The notes under the pieces: model-generated
What the model saw: the letters and a program-made list of their open reading frames with translations, nothing else
The model's database searches: none
What the model was told of the DNA's origin: nothing
NCBI GenBank assembly: GCA_014727835.1
Contig: WJMT01000093.1
Coordinates: 1-58,399, forward strand
DNA from: Candidatus Aminicenantota bacterium
GTDB taxonomy: Bacteria > Acidobacteriota > Aminicenantia > Aminicenantales > Aminicenantaceae
DNA: 58,399 nucleotides
Reading direction: 5' to 3'
Made by a program: the position numbers and the translations under genes
In this document: positions 20,961-29,162 of the stretch, in pieces
Position numbering within the stretch: the first letter of the stretch is position 1
Layout of the letters: every line of letters starts with the position of its first letter

Positions 20961-21165
20961 GAAATTCAGATATGGCTTGTGCTCCGTTCAGATTTTTAAC
21001 GCCTTTTTTGGCACTTTATTTTCGGCTGCTGCGCAACTCCCCCCGTCCGTGGGAAAAGCAGTCAATGGTCAATGGTCAATGCTGAATGGTTTTTTAATTT
21101 ACATTTCACCGTTAACCATTCGCAGTATTTCATCTTCAATGTCGCTTCAGCCACACCTGAATTTC
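20961..21165 (+). repeat. MITE-like repeat family B, copy 2
   Basis: This 205-bp element fills most of the 370-nt dnaG-lpxC gap. Its terminal inverted repeats are GAAATTCAGATATGGCT (20961-20977) and AGCCACACCTGAATTTC (21149-21165), 15 of 17 paired. It shares TTGTGCTCCGTTCAGATTTT, CAACTCCCCCCGTCCGTGGG and TTCAATGTCGCTTCAGCC with the copy at 54684. Its centre is replaced by a short stretch with repeated CAATGGT units. There is no ORF. The remaining gap to 21303 shows nothing recognisable. Confidence 0.75.
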
Positions 21166-21303
21166 ATCCAGCTTAAAATCTTGACTTGTAAATAATCCAC
21201 GTTAATAAAATATAGGTTTGACTGTGTATAATGTCAAGATTCATAAGATATTTGGACGGATTCTCTGGACAATGACTTCACAGAGAAATTTTTGGTTGTT
21301 TTT

Positions 21304-22140
21304 TTATTTGATTTTCCAGTTGTTTTTGTTTTTTAAGAGAAAGCGGACTGTTTTGAGATGCAGGTCATGCCCTCCTTTTTCTGCCCGGAAATACCCTTTG
21401 ATGTTCTGGTTGAGAAGTGAAAGATCCCCGATAAGGTCCAGGATTTTGTGTCTGACGAATTCATCCTTAAATCTCAATGGAGGATTGATGATTTTTTCTG
21501 GATCCAAGACCAGAGTATTGTCCAGTGAGCTTCCCAGCGCAAGATTCTGTTTTCTGAGCATCTCAGCATCTTTAAGATACCCAAAGGTTCTAGCTGGAGC
21601 CACATCTGTTTCAAAGGTGGCTGGATCAATATCCAGGGTCAATTCCTGTTTCCCAATGCAAGGATGGTTATAATTGATGATATAGGTTATTTTGAGAGTA
21701 TCATGAGGTTGGATATCCATCAAAGCTCCGTTTTTTTTGATTCGGAATGATTTTTTTATGTATAGGGTTTTGCTTTTTTGAGAAAGTTTTTGATTTCCGG
21801 CTTTTTTGATCTCTTCAAAAAAAGGCAGAGCACTGCCGTCAAGAATGGGAACTTCTTCTCCGTTGATTTTGATAAGAACGCTGTTGATTCCGAGAACATA
21901 CAGAGCAGCCATAAGGTGTTCAATGGTTCTGACTTTAAATTTTTCCTGGATCAGGGAAGTATTGTGCATGGATTGAATTTTCTCTGCATCCAGAACCACA
22001 GTGGCATTGCCTTGATCTGTTCTTTGAAACACGATTTTCCCTGATTCAGAGGGTTGAATCCAAAGATTGATTTTTTTTCCGGAATGAACACCAATCCCTG
22101 TGAAGTGAACCTTGTGAAGGATTGTTTTTTTAAATAACAC
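21304..22140 (-). CDS. lpxC: UDP-3-O-acyl-N-acetylglucosamine deacetylase
   Basis: The 278-residue protein matches LpxC throughout: FTGIGVHSGK, zinc ligand His75 in RTIEHLMAAL, DGSALPFF, the conserved RHKILDLIGDLSLL with the other zinc ligands, and GGHDLHLK near the C-terminus. It catalyses the committed step of lipid A synthesis in the cytosol, so the cell makes lipopolysaccharide. The start is GTG at 22140. No Shine-Dalgarno is present, but a TAGAAT box lies 8 nt upstream on the minus strand, which points to a leaderless mRNA. It is divergent from larB across an 86-nt gap. Confidence 0.96.
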   Translation of the reverse strand: MLFKKTILHKVHFTGIGVHSGKKINLWIQPSESGKIVFQRTDQGNATVVLDAEKIQSMHNTSLIQEKFKVRTIEHLMAALYVLGINSVLIKINGEEVPILDGSALPFFEEIKKAGNQKLSQKSKTLYIKKSFRIKKNGALMDIQPHDTLKITYIINYNHPCIGKQELTLDIDPATFETDVAPARTFGYLKDAEMLRKQNLALGSSLDNTLVLDPEKIINPPLRFKDEFVRHKILDLIGDLSLLNQNIKGYFRAEKGGHDLHLKTVRFLLKNKNNWKIK

Positions 22141-22148
22141 AGGTCTTT

Positions 22149-22219
22149 ATTCTAATACACCCTGAATTGAAAATCCATAATGAATATTCGTACAAATTCA
22201 TCCCGATTTATGCTAAAAT
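22149..22219. promoter_or_regulatory. Divergent lpxC/larB promoter region
   Basis: Within 86 nt lie a minus-strand TAGAAT (22149-22154) for lpxC and a plus-strand extended -10, TATGCTAAAAT (22209-22219), for larB. Each is 7-8 nt from the start codon it serves, leaving no room for a Shine-Dalgarno. Confidence 0.5.
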
Positions 22220-22226
22220 CAAAAAA

Positions 22227-22973
22227 ATGAGATCACATTTAAAAAAAATCCTTGAAAAAGTACAATCAGGAAACCTGACTCCAGAGCAGGCCATGGAGAA
22301 GCTCACGCATTATCCTTACCAGGACCTCGACTTTGCAAAGCTGGACCACCACAGAGAGATGAGAAAGGGGATTCCTGAAGTTGTTCTGGGCCTAGGAAAG
22401 AGCGACCAGCAGATCAAAGAGATCTCTGAGCAGATCATCAAAAAAGGAAGCAATCTTTTGGTGACCAAGATAGACCGGAAAAGGTTTCAAAACATAAAAA
22501 AGGATATGCCGGAATTGAATCACAATTCCAGCGCCAATCTTGTGTATCTCAAACTTGAGGATTCTCCTCCCGGAAAAGGGAAGGTCGCCATCATCACAGC
22601 CGGGACATCTGATATCCCTGTAGCTGAAGAGGCGGCTGTCACCAGTGAACTGCTTGGAAATGAGATATTCAAGATCTATGATGTGGGAGTGGCTGGGATC
22701 CATCGGCTGTTTGGGGAGTATCACAAAATCAAGGAAGCCCAGGTGATCATAGTGGTGGCTGGAATGGAAGGCGCTTTGCCCAGTGTGATCGCAGGACTGA
22801 CCAACAGACCGATCATCGCGGTTCCCACCAGTATTGGTTATGGAGCGAATTTGAAAGGAATGGCCGCACTCCTGGCTATGTTGAATTCATGCCCCGGAGG
22901 AGTGGCTGTGGTGAATATAGATAACGGTTTTGGTGCCGCTTATATGGCCAGCCTGATCAACCACCTTCCATAG
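22227..22973 (+). CDS. larB: LarB-like pyridinium-3,5-biscarboxylate mononucleotide synthase
   Basis: The product is 248 residues from the ATG at 22227; an ATG 60 nt earlier is in frame but lies upstream of the -10 box. The C-terminal half is the AIR-carboxylase (PurE)-like domain with TAGTSDIPVAEEAA, YDVGVAGIHR, VAGMEGALPSVIAG and NIDNGFGAAY. The N-terminal half (KLHHH-like FAKLDHHREMRKGIPEVVLG) is typical of LarB. LarB carboxylates nicotinate adenine dinucleotide to begin nickel-pincer cofactor synthesis. LarC and LarE are not in the window. It is probably leaderless (extended -10 TATGCTAAAAT, 7 nt before ATG). Confidence 0.88.
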   Translation: MRSHLKKILEKVQSGNLTPEQAMEKLTHYPYQDLDFAKLDHHREMRKGIPEVVLGLGKSDQQIKEISEQIIKKGSNLLVTKIDRKRFQNIKKDMPELNHNSSANLVYLKLEDSPPGKGKVAIITAGTSDIPVAEEAAVTSELLGNEIFKIYDVGVAGIHRLFGEYHKIKEAQVIIVVAGMEGALPSVIAGLTNRPIIAVPTSIGYGANLKGMAALLAMLNSCPGGVAVVNIDNGFGAAYMASLINHLP

Positions 22974-23053
22974 GCTCGTATTTGCTTGTAAAATCATAAG
23001 TTATAAGATAAAATGTTTGAAATCACAACACAAATTCAGATTGGAGTCAAAAA

Positions 23054-23560
23054 TTGAATAAAGCCAAAAAGAAAACGTCTATGGATGATTATCAAAAAGC
23101 TCTGTCCTCATTTAGTAAGGCCATGAAATTTTTTCGTAAGCAGGATTTTGACAAAGCCAAGCAATCTCTTGACGATTTGATCAAAGAGCACAGTGAAGAA
23201 ATGGAGCTTATAGACAGAGCCAAACTTTACTTAGAGATCATCAAACACAGAAAGGAAAAAGAATCTCCCACACTCAAATCTTTTGAGGACCTCTATCAGT
23301 ATGGGATTTTCCGTATGAATCAGGGAAAACATGAGCAAGCCTTGGACTTGTTCCAGAAAGCCAACAAGAAAAAGCCCAAGCAAGGTAAGGTCTACTATGC
23401 CATGGCAGATACCTACTGTCTTATGGGCGATAAAGACAAATGCATTTCTTCTTTGAAGACAGCCATCCAGTTGGATGAATTCTACGGAATCCTGGCTCAA
23501 AATGAGACTGATTTCGATGTGTTTGAGGAAGATGAGGAATTTAATAGTCTTTTCGAATAG
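23054..23560 (+). CDS. TPR-repeat protein upstream of glmU
   Basis: This 168-residue soluble protein has tetratricopeptide-like helices. Residues 12-55 (YQKALSSFSKAMKFFRKQDF) and 85-155 (ALDLFQKANKKKPKQGKVYY, CISSLKTAIQLDEF) form two or three repeats, with an acidic C-terminus. The start is TTG with GGAG 7 nt upstream. Its stop TAG overlaps the GTG of glmU by one base, so it is translationally coupled to glmU-glmS. TPR domains mediate protein contacts; the partner is unknown. Confidence 0.75.
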   Translation: MNKAKKKTSMDDYQKALSSFSKAMKFFRKQDFDKAKQSLDDLIKEHSEEMELIDRAKLYLEIIKHRKEKESPTLKSFEDLYQYGIFRMNQGKHEQALDLFQKANKKKPKQGKVYYAMADTYCLMGDKDKCISSLKTAIQLDEFYGILAQNETDFDVFEEDEEFNSLFE

Positions 23561-24942
23561 TGATGATGGATTCTCTGTGGGCAATCATACTGGCAGCCGG
23601 TAAAGGGACCCGGTTTAAGTCCAATCAAGTCAAGGTCCTTCATCCTTTGCTGGGATGGCCCATGCTGAAATGGGTTTTGGAAGCTGTTTCTGGATTGGAA
23701 GCGGAAAAGATCTGTGTTGTGGTGGGGTATCAAAAGGAACAAGTCAAAAAAGAAATCAAAAGCCAAAAGGTGGAGTTCATCCATCAAAAGAAACAATTGG
23801 GAACCGCTCATGCTGTCTTATCAGCAAAAGATTTTATAAAGCATGACTTGAGTCAGGATATCCTTATCATCAACGGAGACCTTCCTCTGATAAGGACAGA
23901 AACTTTACAGCCTTTAGTGGAAAAGCATAAACAAAGCGGGAATGAATTGACCTTTATGTCTGCTGAAATGACAGATCCCACTGGATTTGGCAGACTTAAT
24001 TACGGGTCAAAAGGAACCTTAAGGATTGTAGAAGAAAAAGAAGCCACCAAACAGCAGAAAAAAATAAAAGAGGCCAATGTCGGAATTTATATCTTTAAAG
24101 CCCAAGCACTGATGGAAACCTTACCTAAAATTTCCAATGACAATAATAAGGGGGAGTATTACATCACTGATGCGGTTGAGATCCTCTCCAAAGAATCAAA
24201 AAAAGTGGGAGTGCATCAAACTCAAAACATCGAAGAAATCATAGGAGTCAATGACCGGTTTGAAATGGCCTTGGCAGCTAAAAAACTCCGCACAAGAAAA
24301 ATAAAAGATTTGACTTCTCAAGGAGTGACTTTTTATGATCCGGAATCCACTTGGATCGATGCAGATGTGAGCATTGGAAAGGATACCGTGATTTATCCCT
24401 CTGTGGTGCTGGAGGGGAAAACCGTGATCGGAAAGGAATGCAAGATTTTCCCCTCTGTTCACATCATCCAGTCACGACTAAAAAACGGAGTGAAAATCTT
24501 GACTTCCACCATGATCGAAGAGAGCTTGATTGAGGATCATGTGCAGGTGGGCCCTTTTGCTCACTTGAGACGTGAGACTGTTTTGAAAAAGGGCTCCAAA
24601 GTGGGCAATTTTGTGGAAATGAAAAAAACGGTGTTTGGAGAAAAATCAAAAGCTGGTCATCTCTCTTATCTGGGTGATTGTGAGGTGGGTAAAGAGGTTA
24701 ATATCGGAGCTGGGACCATTACCTGCAATTACGATGGCAGAAAAAAGCACCGGACAGAGATCAAGGATGGTGCATTTATTGGTTCCGGTGTCCAATTGGT
24801 GGCTCCGCTTAAAATCGGAAAAAAGGCCTATATCGGTGCTGGCTCTACCATCACTAAAGATGTCTCAGCTTATAGTTTGGCAGTAGAGAGAAGCCCTCAG
24901 AAACAAAGAAAAGAGTGGGTTAAAAAGAAGATACAAAAATAA
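23560..24942 (+). CDS. glmU: Bifunctional UDP-N-acetylglucosamine pyrophosphorylase/glucosamine-1-phosphate acetyltransferase
   Basis: The product is about 460 residues; GTG (23560), ATG (23563) and ATG (23566) are all possible starts. The uridyltransferase domain shows ILAAGKGTRFKSNQVKVLHP and INGDLPLI. From about residue 260 a left-handed beta-helix carries hexapeptide repeats. Conserved acetyltransferase residues include VGPFAHLR, VGNFVEMKK, GHLSYLGDCEVG and NIGAGTITCNYDG. It makes UDP-GlcNAc, the precursor of murein and of the LpxC substrate. It overlaps the preceding TPR gene and, by one base, glmS. Confidence 0.96.
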   Translation: MMMDSLWAIILAAGKGTRFKSNQVKVLHPLLGWPMLKWVLEAVSGLEAEKICVVVGYQKEQVKKEIKSQKVEFIHQKKQLGTAHAVLSAKDFIKHDLSQDILIINGDLPLIRTETLQPLVEKHKQSGNELTFMSAEMTDPTGFGRLNYGSKGTLRIVEEKEATKQQKKIKEANVGIYIFKAQALMETLPKISNDNNKGEYYITDAVEILSKESKKVGVHQTQNIEEIIGVNDRFEMALAAKKLRTRKIKDLTSQGVTFYDPESTWIDADVSIGKDTVIYPSVVLEGKTVIGKECKIFPSVHIIQSRLKNGVKILTSTMIEESLIEDHVQVGPFAHLRRETVLKKGSKVGNFVEMKKTVFGEKSKAGHLSYLGDCEVGKEVNIGAGTITCNYDGRKKHRTEIKDGAFIGSGVQLVAPLKIGKKAYIGAGSTITKDVSAYSLAVERSPQKQRKEWVKKKIQK

Positions 24943-26771
24943 TGTGTGGAATCATTGGATATATCGGCCAAAAAGATCTTTGTTCAGTTCTTTTGGACGG
25001 ATTAAAAAAATTGGAGTACAGAGGGTATGATTCGGCGGGAATCGCTGTGATTCAAGGGGGCGAGATCATCAAAAGGAGAGTGAAAGGGAAAATAAGCGCC
25101 CTGGAACAGGAACTCAAATCCTCTCCTATAAGAGGAGAATACGGGATCGCACACACCCGCTGGGCCACTCATGGAAGGCCTTCTGAGGAAAATGCACATC
25201 CCCATCAGGACTGTAAAGGAAATATCGTCGTAGTCCATAATGGGATCATTGAAAATTATCTTCAGCTCAAACAAGAGCTGATCAATCAAGGACATCGATT
25301 CAATACAGAAACTGATACAGAGATCATTCCTCACACCATTGAAAAACATTTTAGGGGAAACCTGGAACAGGCTGTAGGCAAAGCGGTTCAAGAGCTGAAA
25401 GGCGCTTTTGCCATTGCTGTGGTCTGTTCACAAGATAGAAACAAAGTGGTAGTGGCCCGGAAAGGCCCTCCCATGGTTGTTGGGATCGGAAAAAATGAAT
25501 ATATCATCTCTTCTGATATCAATCCTTTGCTGAACCACACCCGGGATATTGTTTTTCTCCAGGACAGAGAGATCGGTGTGGTCCAACCCACAGGGATTCG
25601 GTTTTCCAGCTTTTCAGGAAAGCCGTTAGAGAAAAAGGCCGAGCGTGTTTCCTGGAATCCGGTCATGATCGAAAAAGGCGGTTACAAACATTTTATGCTG
25701 AAAGAGATTTTTGAGCAGCCTCAAGTCATGAGAGACACCTTAAAAGGAAGAATATCCCTGGATGAAGGAGATGTGCATTTAGATGAAATCGGCATTTTGA
25801 AAAAGGATCTGAATCAAATATCCCGAATTGTGATCATCGCCTGCGGAACCTCTTTCAATGCAGGCCTCATCGGTAAGTATTTTCTTGAGACCATCGCAGG
25901 GATACCTGTTGAAATAGAATATGCCTCTGAATACCGATACAAGGATTTTATTGCGGATCAAAACGCCCTGTTCATTTTCATATCCCAATCAGGGGAAACA
26001 GCTGACACATTGGCTGCCTTAAGAGAAGTCATTAAGAAAGACTTAATGACTATGGCTGTCTGCAATGTGAAAAATTCTTCTATCACCCGAGAGGCAAAAG
26101 GAGTGTTGCTCACTCATGCCGGACCTGAAATCGGAGTGGCAGCTACCAAGACATTCACAGCTCAGATGTCGGCGTTGGCTCTGTTGGCGCTTTATATAGC
26201 TCAAATCAAAAAGAAAATGAACAAAGAGCAACGATTGGGCTATATCCAGGAGCTTCAGCGAATCCCTCATCAGATGGAGAACATTTTAAACAAAGTTCGC
26301 TCCATTGAGGCTGCGGCTCTTGATTTCATATCCTATTCCCATTTTCTTTATTTAGGAAGGTGGGTGAACTACCCTGTAGCCCGGGAAGGGGCTTTGAAAT
26401 TAAAAGAGATCTCTTACATTCATGCGGAAGCCTATCCTGGTGGAGAAATGAAACACGGGCCCATTGCTCTGATCGATGAAAAGATGCCCACCATGGTGAT
26501 TGCTCCTAGGGACAGGGTCATTGACAAAGTTCTGAGCAATATCTCGGAGGTCAAAGCCCGGCTGGGAACTGTGGTGGCTGTTTCAAACCAGGACCAAAAA
26601 GAATTGTCAGATAAGGTGGATAAAGTCATCAATATTCCGGAAATCCATGAGCTGTTCTCTCCATTCCTCACCGCCATACCTGTTCAGCTTTTTGCCTATT
26701 ATATTGCCGCAGAAAGAGGAGCGGATGTGGACCAGCCCAGAAACCTGGCCAAAAGCGTGACTGTGGAATAA
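24942..26771 (+). CDS. glmS: Glutamine-fructose-6-phosphate aminotransferase (isomerizing)
   Basis: The 609-residue protein begins MCGIIGYIG; the Cys after Met is the glutaminase nucleophile. The amidotransferase domain has AHTRWATHGRPSEENAHPH. Two SIS domains follow, with ACGTSFNAGLIGKYFLE, ISQSGETADTLAALRE and the C-terminal DQPRNLAKSVTVE. It converts fructose-6-phosphate and glutamine to glucosamine-6-phosphate, feeding GlmU. The start ATG shares its A with the glmU stop, so the two are coupled. No glmS ribozyme leader is possible at this junction. Confidence 0.98.
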   Translation: MCGIIGYIGQKDLCSVLLDGLKKLEYRGYDSAGIAVIQGGEIIKRRVKGKISALEQELKSSPIRGEYGIAHTRWATHGRPSEENAHPHQDCKGNIVVVHNGIIENYLQLKQELINQGHRFNTETDTEIIPHTIEKHFRGNLEQAVGKAVQELKGAFAIAVVCSQDRNKVVVARKGPPMVVGIGKNEYIISSDINPLLNHTRDIVFLQDREIGVVQPTGIRFSSFSGKPLEKKAERVSWNPVMIEKGGYKHFMLKEIFEQPQVMRDTLKGRISLDEGDVHLDEIGILKKDLNQISRIVIIACGTSFNAGLIGKYFLETIAGIPVEIEYASEYRYKDFIADQNALFIFISQSGETADTLAALREVIKKDLMTMAVCNVKNSSITREAKGVLLTHAGPEIGVAATKTFTAQMSALALLALYIAQIKKKMNKEQRLGYIQELQRIPHQMENILNKVRSIEAAALDFISYSHFLYLGRWVNYPVAREGALKLKEISYIHAEAYPGGEMKHGPIALIDEKMPTMVIAPRDRVIDKVLSNISEVKARLGTVVAVSNQDQKELSDKVDKVINIPEIHELFSPFLTAIPVQLFAYYIAAERGADVDQPRNLAKSVTVE

Positions 26772-26830
26772 GGGACCACATCATTTTTTCTTTGTGTTCT
26801 TTTTGTGTTCTGTACTTAAGAACACCTCTC

Positions 26831-26859
26831 TTGTTGAGGGATTTGGCTTGTGATATAAT
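26831..26859 (+). promoter_or_regulatory. tRNA-Leu promoter
   Basis: TTGTTG (26831-26836), a 17-nt spacer and a perfect TATAAT (26854-26859) lie 15 nt before the tRNA 5' end. Confidence 0.6.
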
Positions 26860-26874
26860 CGATTTCACTAAACT

Positions 26875-26961
26875 GCCGGGGTGGCGGAATTTGGTAGACG
26901 CAAGGGACTTAAAATCCCTCGGAGGTTTTCCTCTGTGCGGGTTCGAGTCCCGCCCCCGGCA
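26875..26961 (+). tRNA. tRNA-Leu (UAA)
   Basis: The 87-nt class II tRNA has acceptor GCCGGGG/CCCCGGC, D-arm GGCGGAATTTGGTAGACGC, anticodon loop CTTAAAA (UAA), a long variable arm (CGGAGGTTTTCCTCTG) and T-arm GGTTCGAGTCC. The discriminator is A. CCA is not encoded. A three-gene cassette of unusual content follows. Confidence 0.96.
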
Positions 26962-27155
26962 TGCTGATCATTCTTATTTCCCCCAAACAATCGAATTTTT
27001 CTTATGATGTTATTTTAAGAACCGTTAAGCCAGATGAAGAGAGATCAAGCAAAAGCTGTGATAGGAGACGAAAGGAGAGCTGGTATTTAGATTCTTAATT
27101 GACTGGAATTGTTTTTTGAGTGTATGATGGGTGACAAAGTTATTTATATCGACCA

Positions 27156-28055
27156 ATGAAGAGGATAGGTCTTATTGGATGTGGAAATTGGGGTTCCAAT
27201 ATTTTAAGAGATTTAATAAAACTCAATTGTACTGTTTATATCGCAGATACAGACAAGAACTCAAGAATCCAGGCTTTGGAAAAAGGGGCTGATAAAACTT
27301 TTGCATCCATAGAAAATTTACCTCACTGTGACGGCTATGTAGTGGCTGTTCCGATTCCAGATCTGACACCTGTTTGTGCCACTTTGCTGGATTACAAGAA
27401 ACCCATATTTTCTGAGAAAACCCTTTGCATGTCACTGGAGGATTATCATCTTTTAAATAACCTAGGAGGATCCGATTGCATTTTTGTTATGCACAAATGG
27501 CATTATCATCCCGGGATAGAAGCGTTACGTGTGGTTGCTCACTCAGGAAAAATAGGAGTTATAGAAGAGATCTTTGCAATAAGACATGCCTGGTCCCATG
27601 ATTTCCACGGCGGGGATGTTTTTTGGACTCAGGTGATTCATGATTTGACCATTGTCAAACACATTTTAGGCACTATTCCTGAAACAATTGAGTCAGTGAA
27701 AGTGATTAAAAATGAATCCGGATTGCCCACTGGATGTACTGTTATTTTGGGGCACAGACCATGGATTGTTATTTGCACCAGTGGTCGGCACTGCAACAAG
27801 ATAAGTGGTGTCAGCATCCAAGGCAGTAAGGGCACGGTATCTCTTCGAGATGCATATGAAGATCATGTGGTCATAAAAAACAAATCAGGAGAGGAAAAGA
27901 TGGCTATTGACACAACTTTCCCTCTCTATTTGGAGCTGAAGGAATTTATTGAATATTTGGAAGGCGGACCAGCACCGCGGTGCAATCTTCACCATGCCAG
28001 AGAGGTCACTGAAGTCATATTAAAAATAAGGGAAAAAGGCGGCTTAAAATCCTGA
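27156..28055 (+). CDS. Gfo/Idh/MocA-family NAD(P)-dependent oxidoreductase
   Basis: The 299-residue protein has an N-terminal Rossmann fold (IGLIGCGNWGSNILRDL, then the acidic strand end YIADTD) and the EKP-like stretch FSEKTLCMS. The C-terminal alpha/beta domain carries HKWHYHPGIEALR and DVFWTQVIHDLTIVKHIL. Members oxidise or reduce sugars or cyclitols. No Shine-Dalgarno is clear; an AT-rich TTATAT lies 6 nt before the ATG. It is the first of three tightly spaced genes with a radical SAM enzyme and a glycosyltransferase. A sugar-modifying role is likely; the substrate is unknown. Confidence 0.85.
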   Translation: MKRIGLIGCGNWGSNILRDLIKLNCTVYIADTDKNSRIQALEKGADKTFASIENLPHCDGYVVAVPIPDLTPVCATLLDYKKPIFSEKTLCMSLEDYHLLNNLGGSDCIFVMHKWHYHPGIEALRVVAHSGKIGVIEEIFAIRHAWSHDFHGGDVFWTQVIHDLTIVKHILGTIPETIESVKVIKNESGLPTGCTVILGHRPWIVICTSGRHCNKISGVSIQGSKGTVSLRDAYEDHVVIKNKSGEEKMAIDTTFPLYLELKEFIEYLEGGPAPRCNLHHAREVTEVILKIREKGGLKS

Positions 28056-28067
28056 AACAAACCTAAG

Positions 28068-29153
28068 ATGAAAAAGACTTCACTCGTATTTGCCCCTTCA
28101 AAAGTTGATATCCATCATCGCAGAACTCAAGCTTATCTGAACGAGGAAAAGATTTATCCAATAACCATTGAGCTGGATTTGACACAGCTCTGTTCACGTG
28201 CCTGCTCAGGTTGCCCCTATGGATCCAAGAGGAAATCTGGTCTGACATTACAGGTCCCCTTTATGGATAGGCTCTTCAGTATACTGGGTCCGCATACAAG
28301 AGGCATTGTTCTTTCAGGAGGAGAGCCAACAATATCTCCATATTTTGTTGATGCGCTGGTCTTGGCTGAAAAGAAAGGGTTTAAGGAAATCGCTGTTATT
28401 TCCAATGGGGCCAACATCCACTTGCCTCGAATCCAGGAAGCGCTCCTGGAATACGCAACTTCTATCAGGATTTCGATGTACGAATGGCAGGAATGTGAAT
28501 CAGAACATTTCATTGATACACTTAAAAAAATTGAGACTCTTCGTAAAAAGGTCGATACCAGCGGCAGCCGGTTAGAGATCGCCGCCTCTGTTCTAACCCG
28601 CAGAGAATGGAACCATTCTTATTTTTCCGTCGGTTTGAAAGCTTTGGATTCCGGGATCCATTGGTTGTATTTTCATCCCTATTGCATTCATTGGGATGAA
28701 ACGCATCCGACACAAGCTGATCAGACCGGCGTCCTGGACGCCCTCAGAATGCTCAGGGAAAAAGCTCTCCCGGAGGCCGTCATTCAGGTGCCTTATGCCC
28801 GCTATAACAAGAAGCCGTTATATTTTGAGAGACTTCATGGTTCTCACTTTCTCATTCAGGTTGGCGCAGATGGCATAAACTATGCCGGCCCGGAGTGTAA
28901 ATATGAAAAGGATGCCGTCTTGTTGGATCTCAATCAATACTTAAAGGACGATTTTTTATGGCACCCGCAGCGAATAAGCCGATTAAACGCTATGAACAGC
29001 AGTAATTATCGATTTATTGGAACCAAGCACCGCCCCCCAGTATTCAGTGATTATATCCAGAAGCTGATAGAAAAAGGCTGCAGCCGCGTAAACTCAAATG
29101 AGACAGATGAGAGCGAGCCTCCTTTTCATTTTGCCTATCCCAACATTATATAA
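28068..29153 (+). CDS. Radical SAM protein of unknown substrate
   Basis: The 361-residue protein has a canonical CX3CX2C cluster motif, Cys42, Cys46 and Cys49 (LCSRACSGCPYG), followed by SGGEPTISPYF for SAM contact. The barrel continues to about residue 230. A C-terminal part (230-361) has scattered Cys (GPECKYEKD, EKGCSRVN) but no clear SPASM cluster. It starts 12 nt after the oxidoreductase and ends 9 nt before the glycosyltransferase, so all three are one operon. Radical chemistry on a sugar or nucleotide-sugar is a reasonable guess from the neighbours only. Confidence 0.88.
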   Translation: MKKTSLVFAPSKVDIHHRRTQAYLNEEKIYPITIELDLTQLCSRACSGCPYGSKRKSGLTLQVPFMDRLFSILGPHTRGIVLSGGEPTISPYFVDALVLAEKKGFKEIAVISNGANIHLPRIQEALLEYATSIRISMYEWQECESEHFIDTLKKIETLRKKVDTSGSRLEIAASVLTRREWNHSYFSVGLKALDSGIHWLYFHPYCIHWDETHPTQADQTGVLDALRMLREKALPEAVIQVPYARYNKKPLYFERLHGSHFLIQVGADGINYAGPECKYEKDAVLLDLNQYLKDDFLWHPQRISRLNAMNSSNYRFIGTKHRPPVFSDYIQKLIEKGCSRVNSNETDESEPPFHFAYPNII

Positions 29154-29162
29154 AGTGATTTC

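Noticed and set aside
21061-21125. CRISPR-like or tandem repeat around CAATGGT units
   Set aside because: There are only about three short units with no spacers. It is a local tandem expansion inside a family-B element.
22167-22226. Earlier ATG for LarB
   Set aside because: It lies upstream of the extended -10 box, and the added residues do not resemble LarB N-termini.
24900-24945. glmS ribozyme
   Set aside because: glmS overlaps the glmU stop by one base, leaving no leader for a ribozyme.
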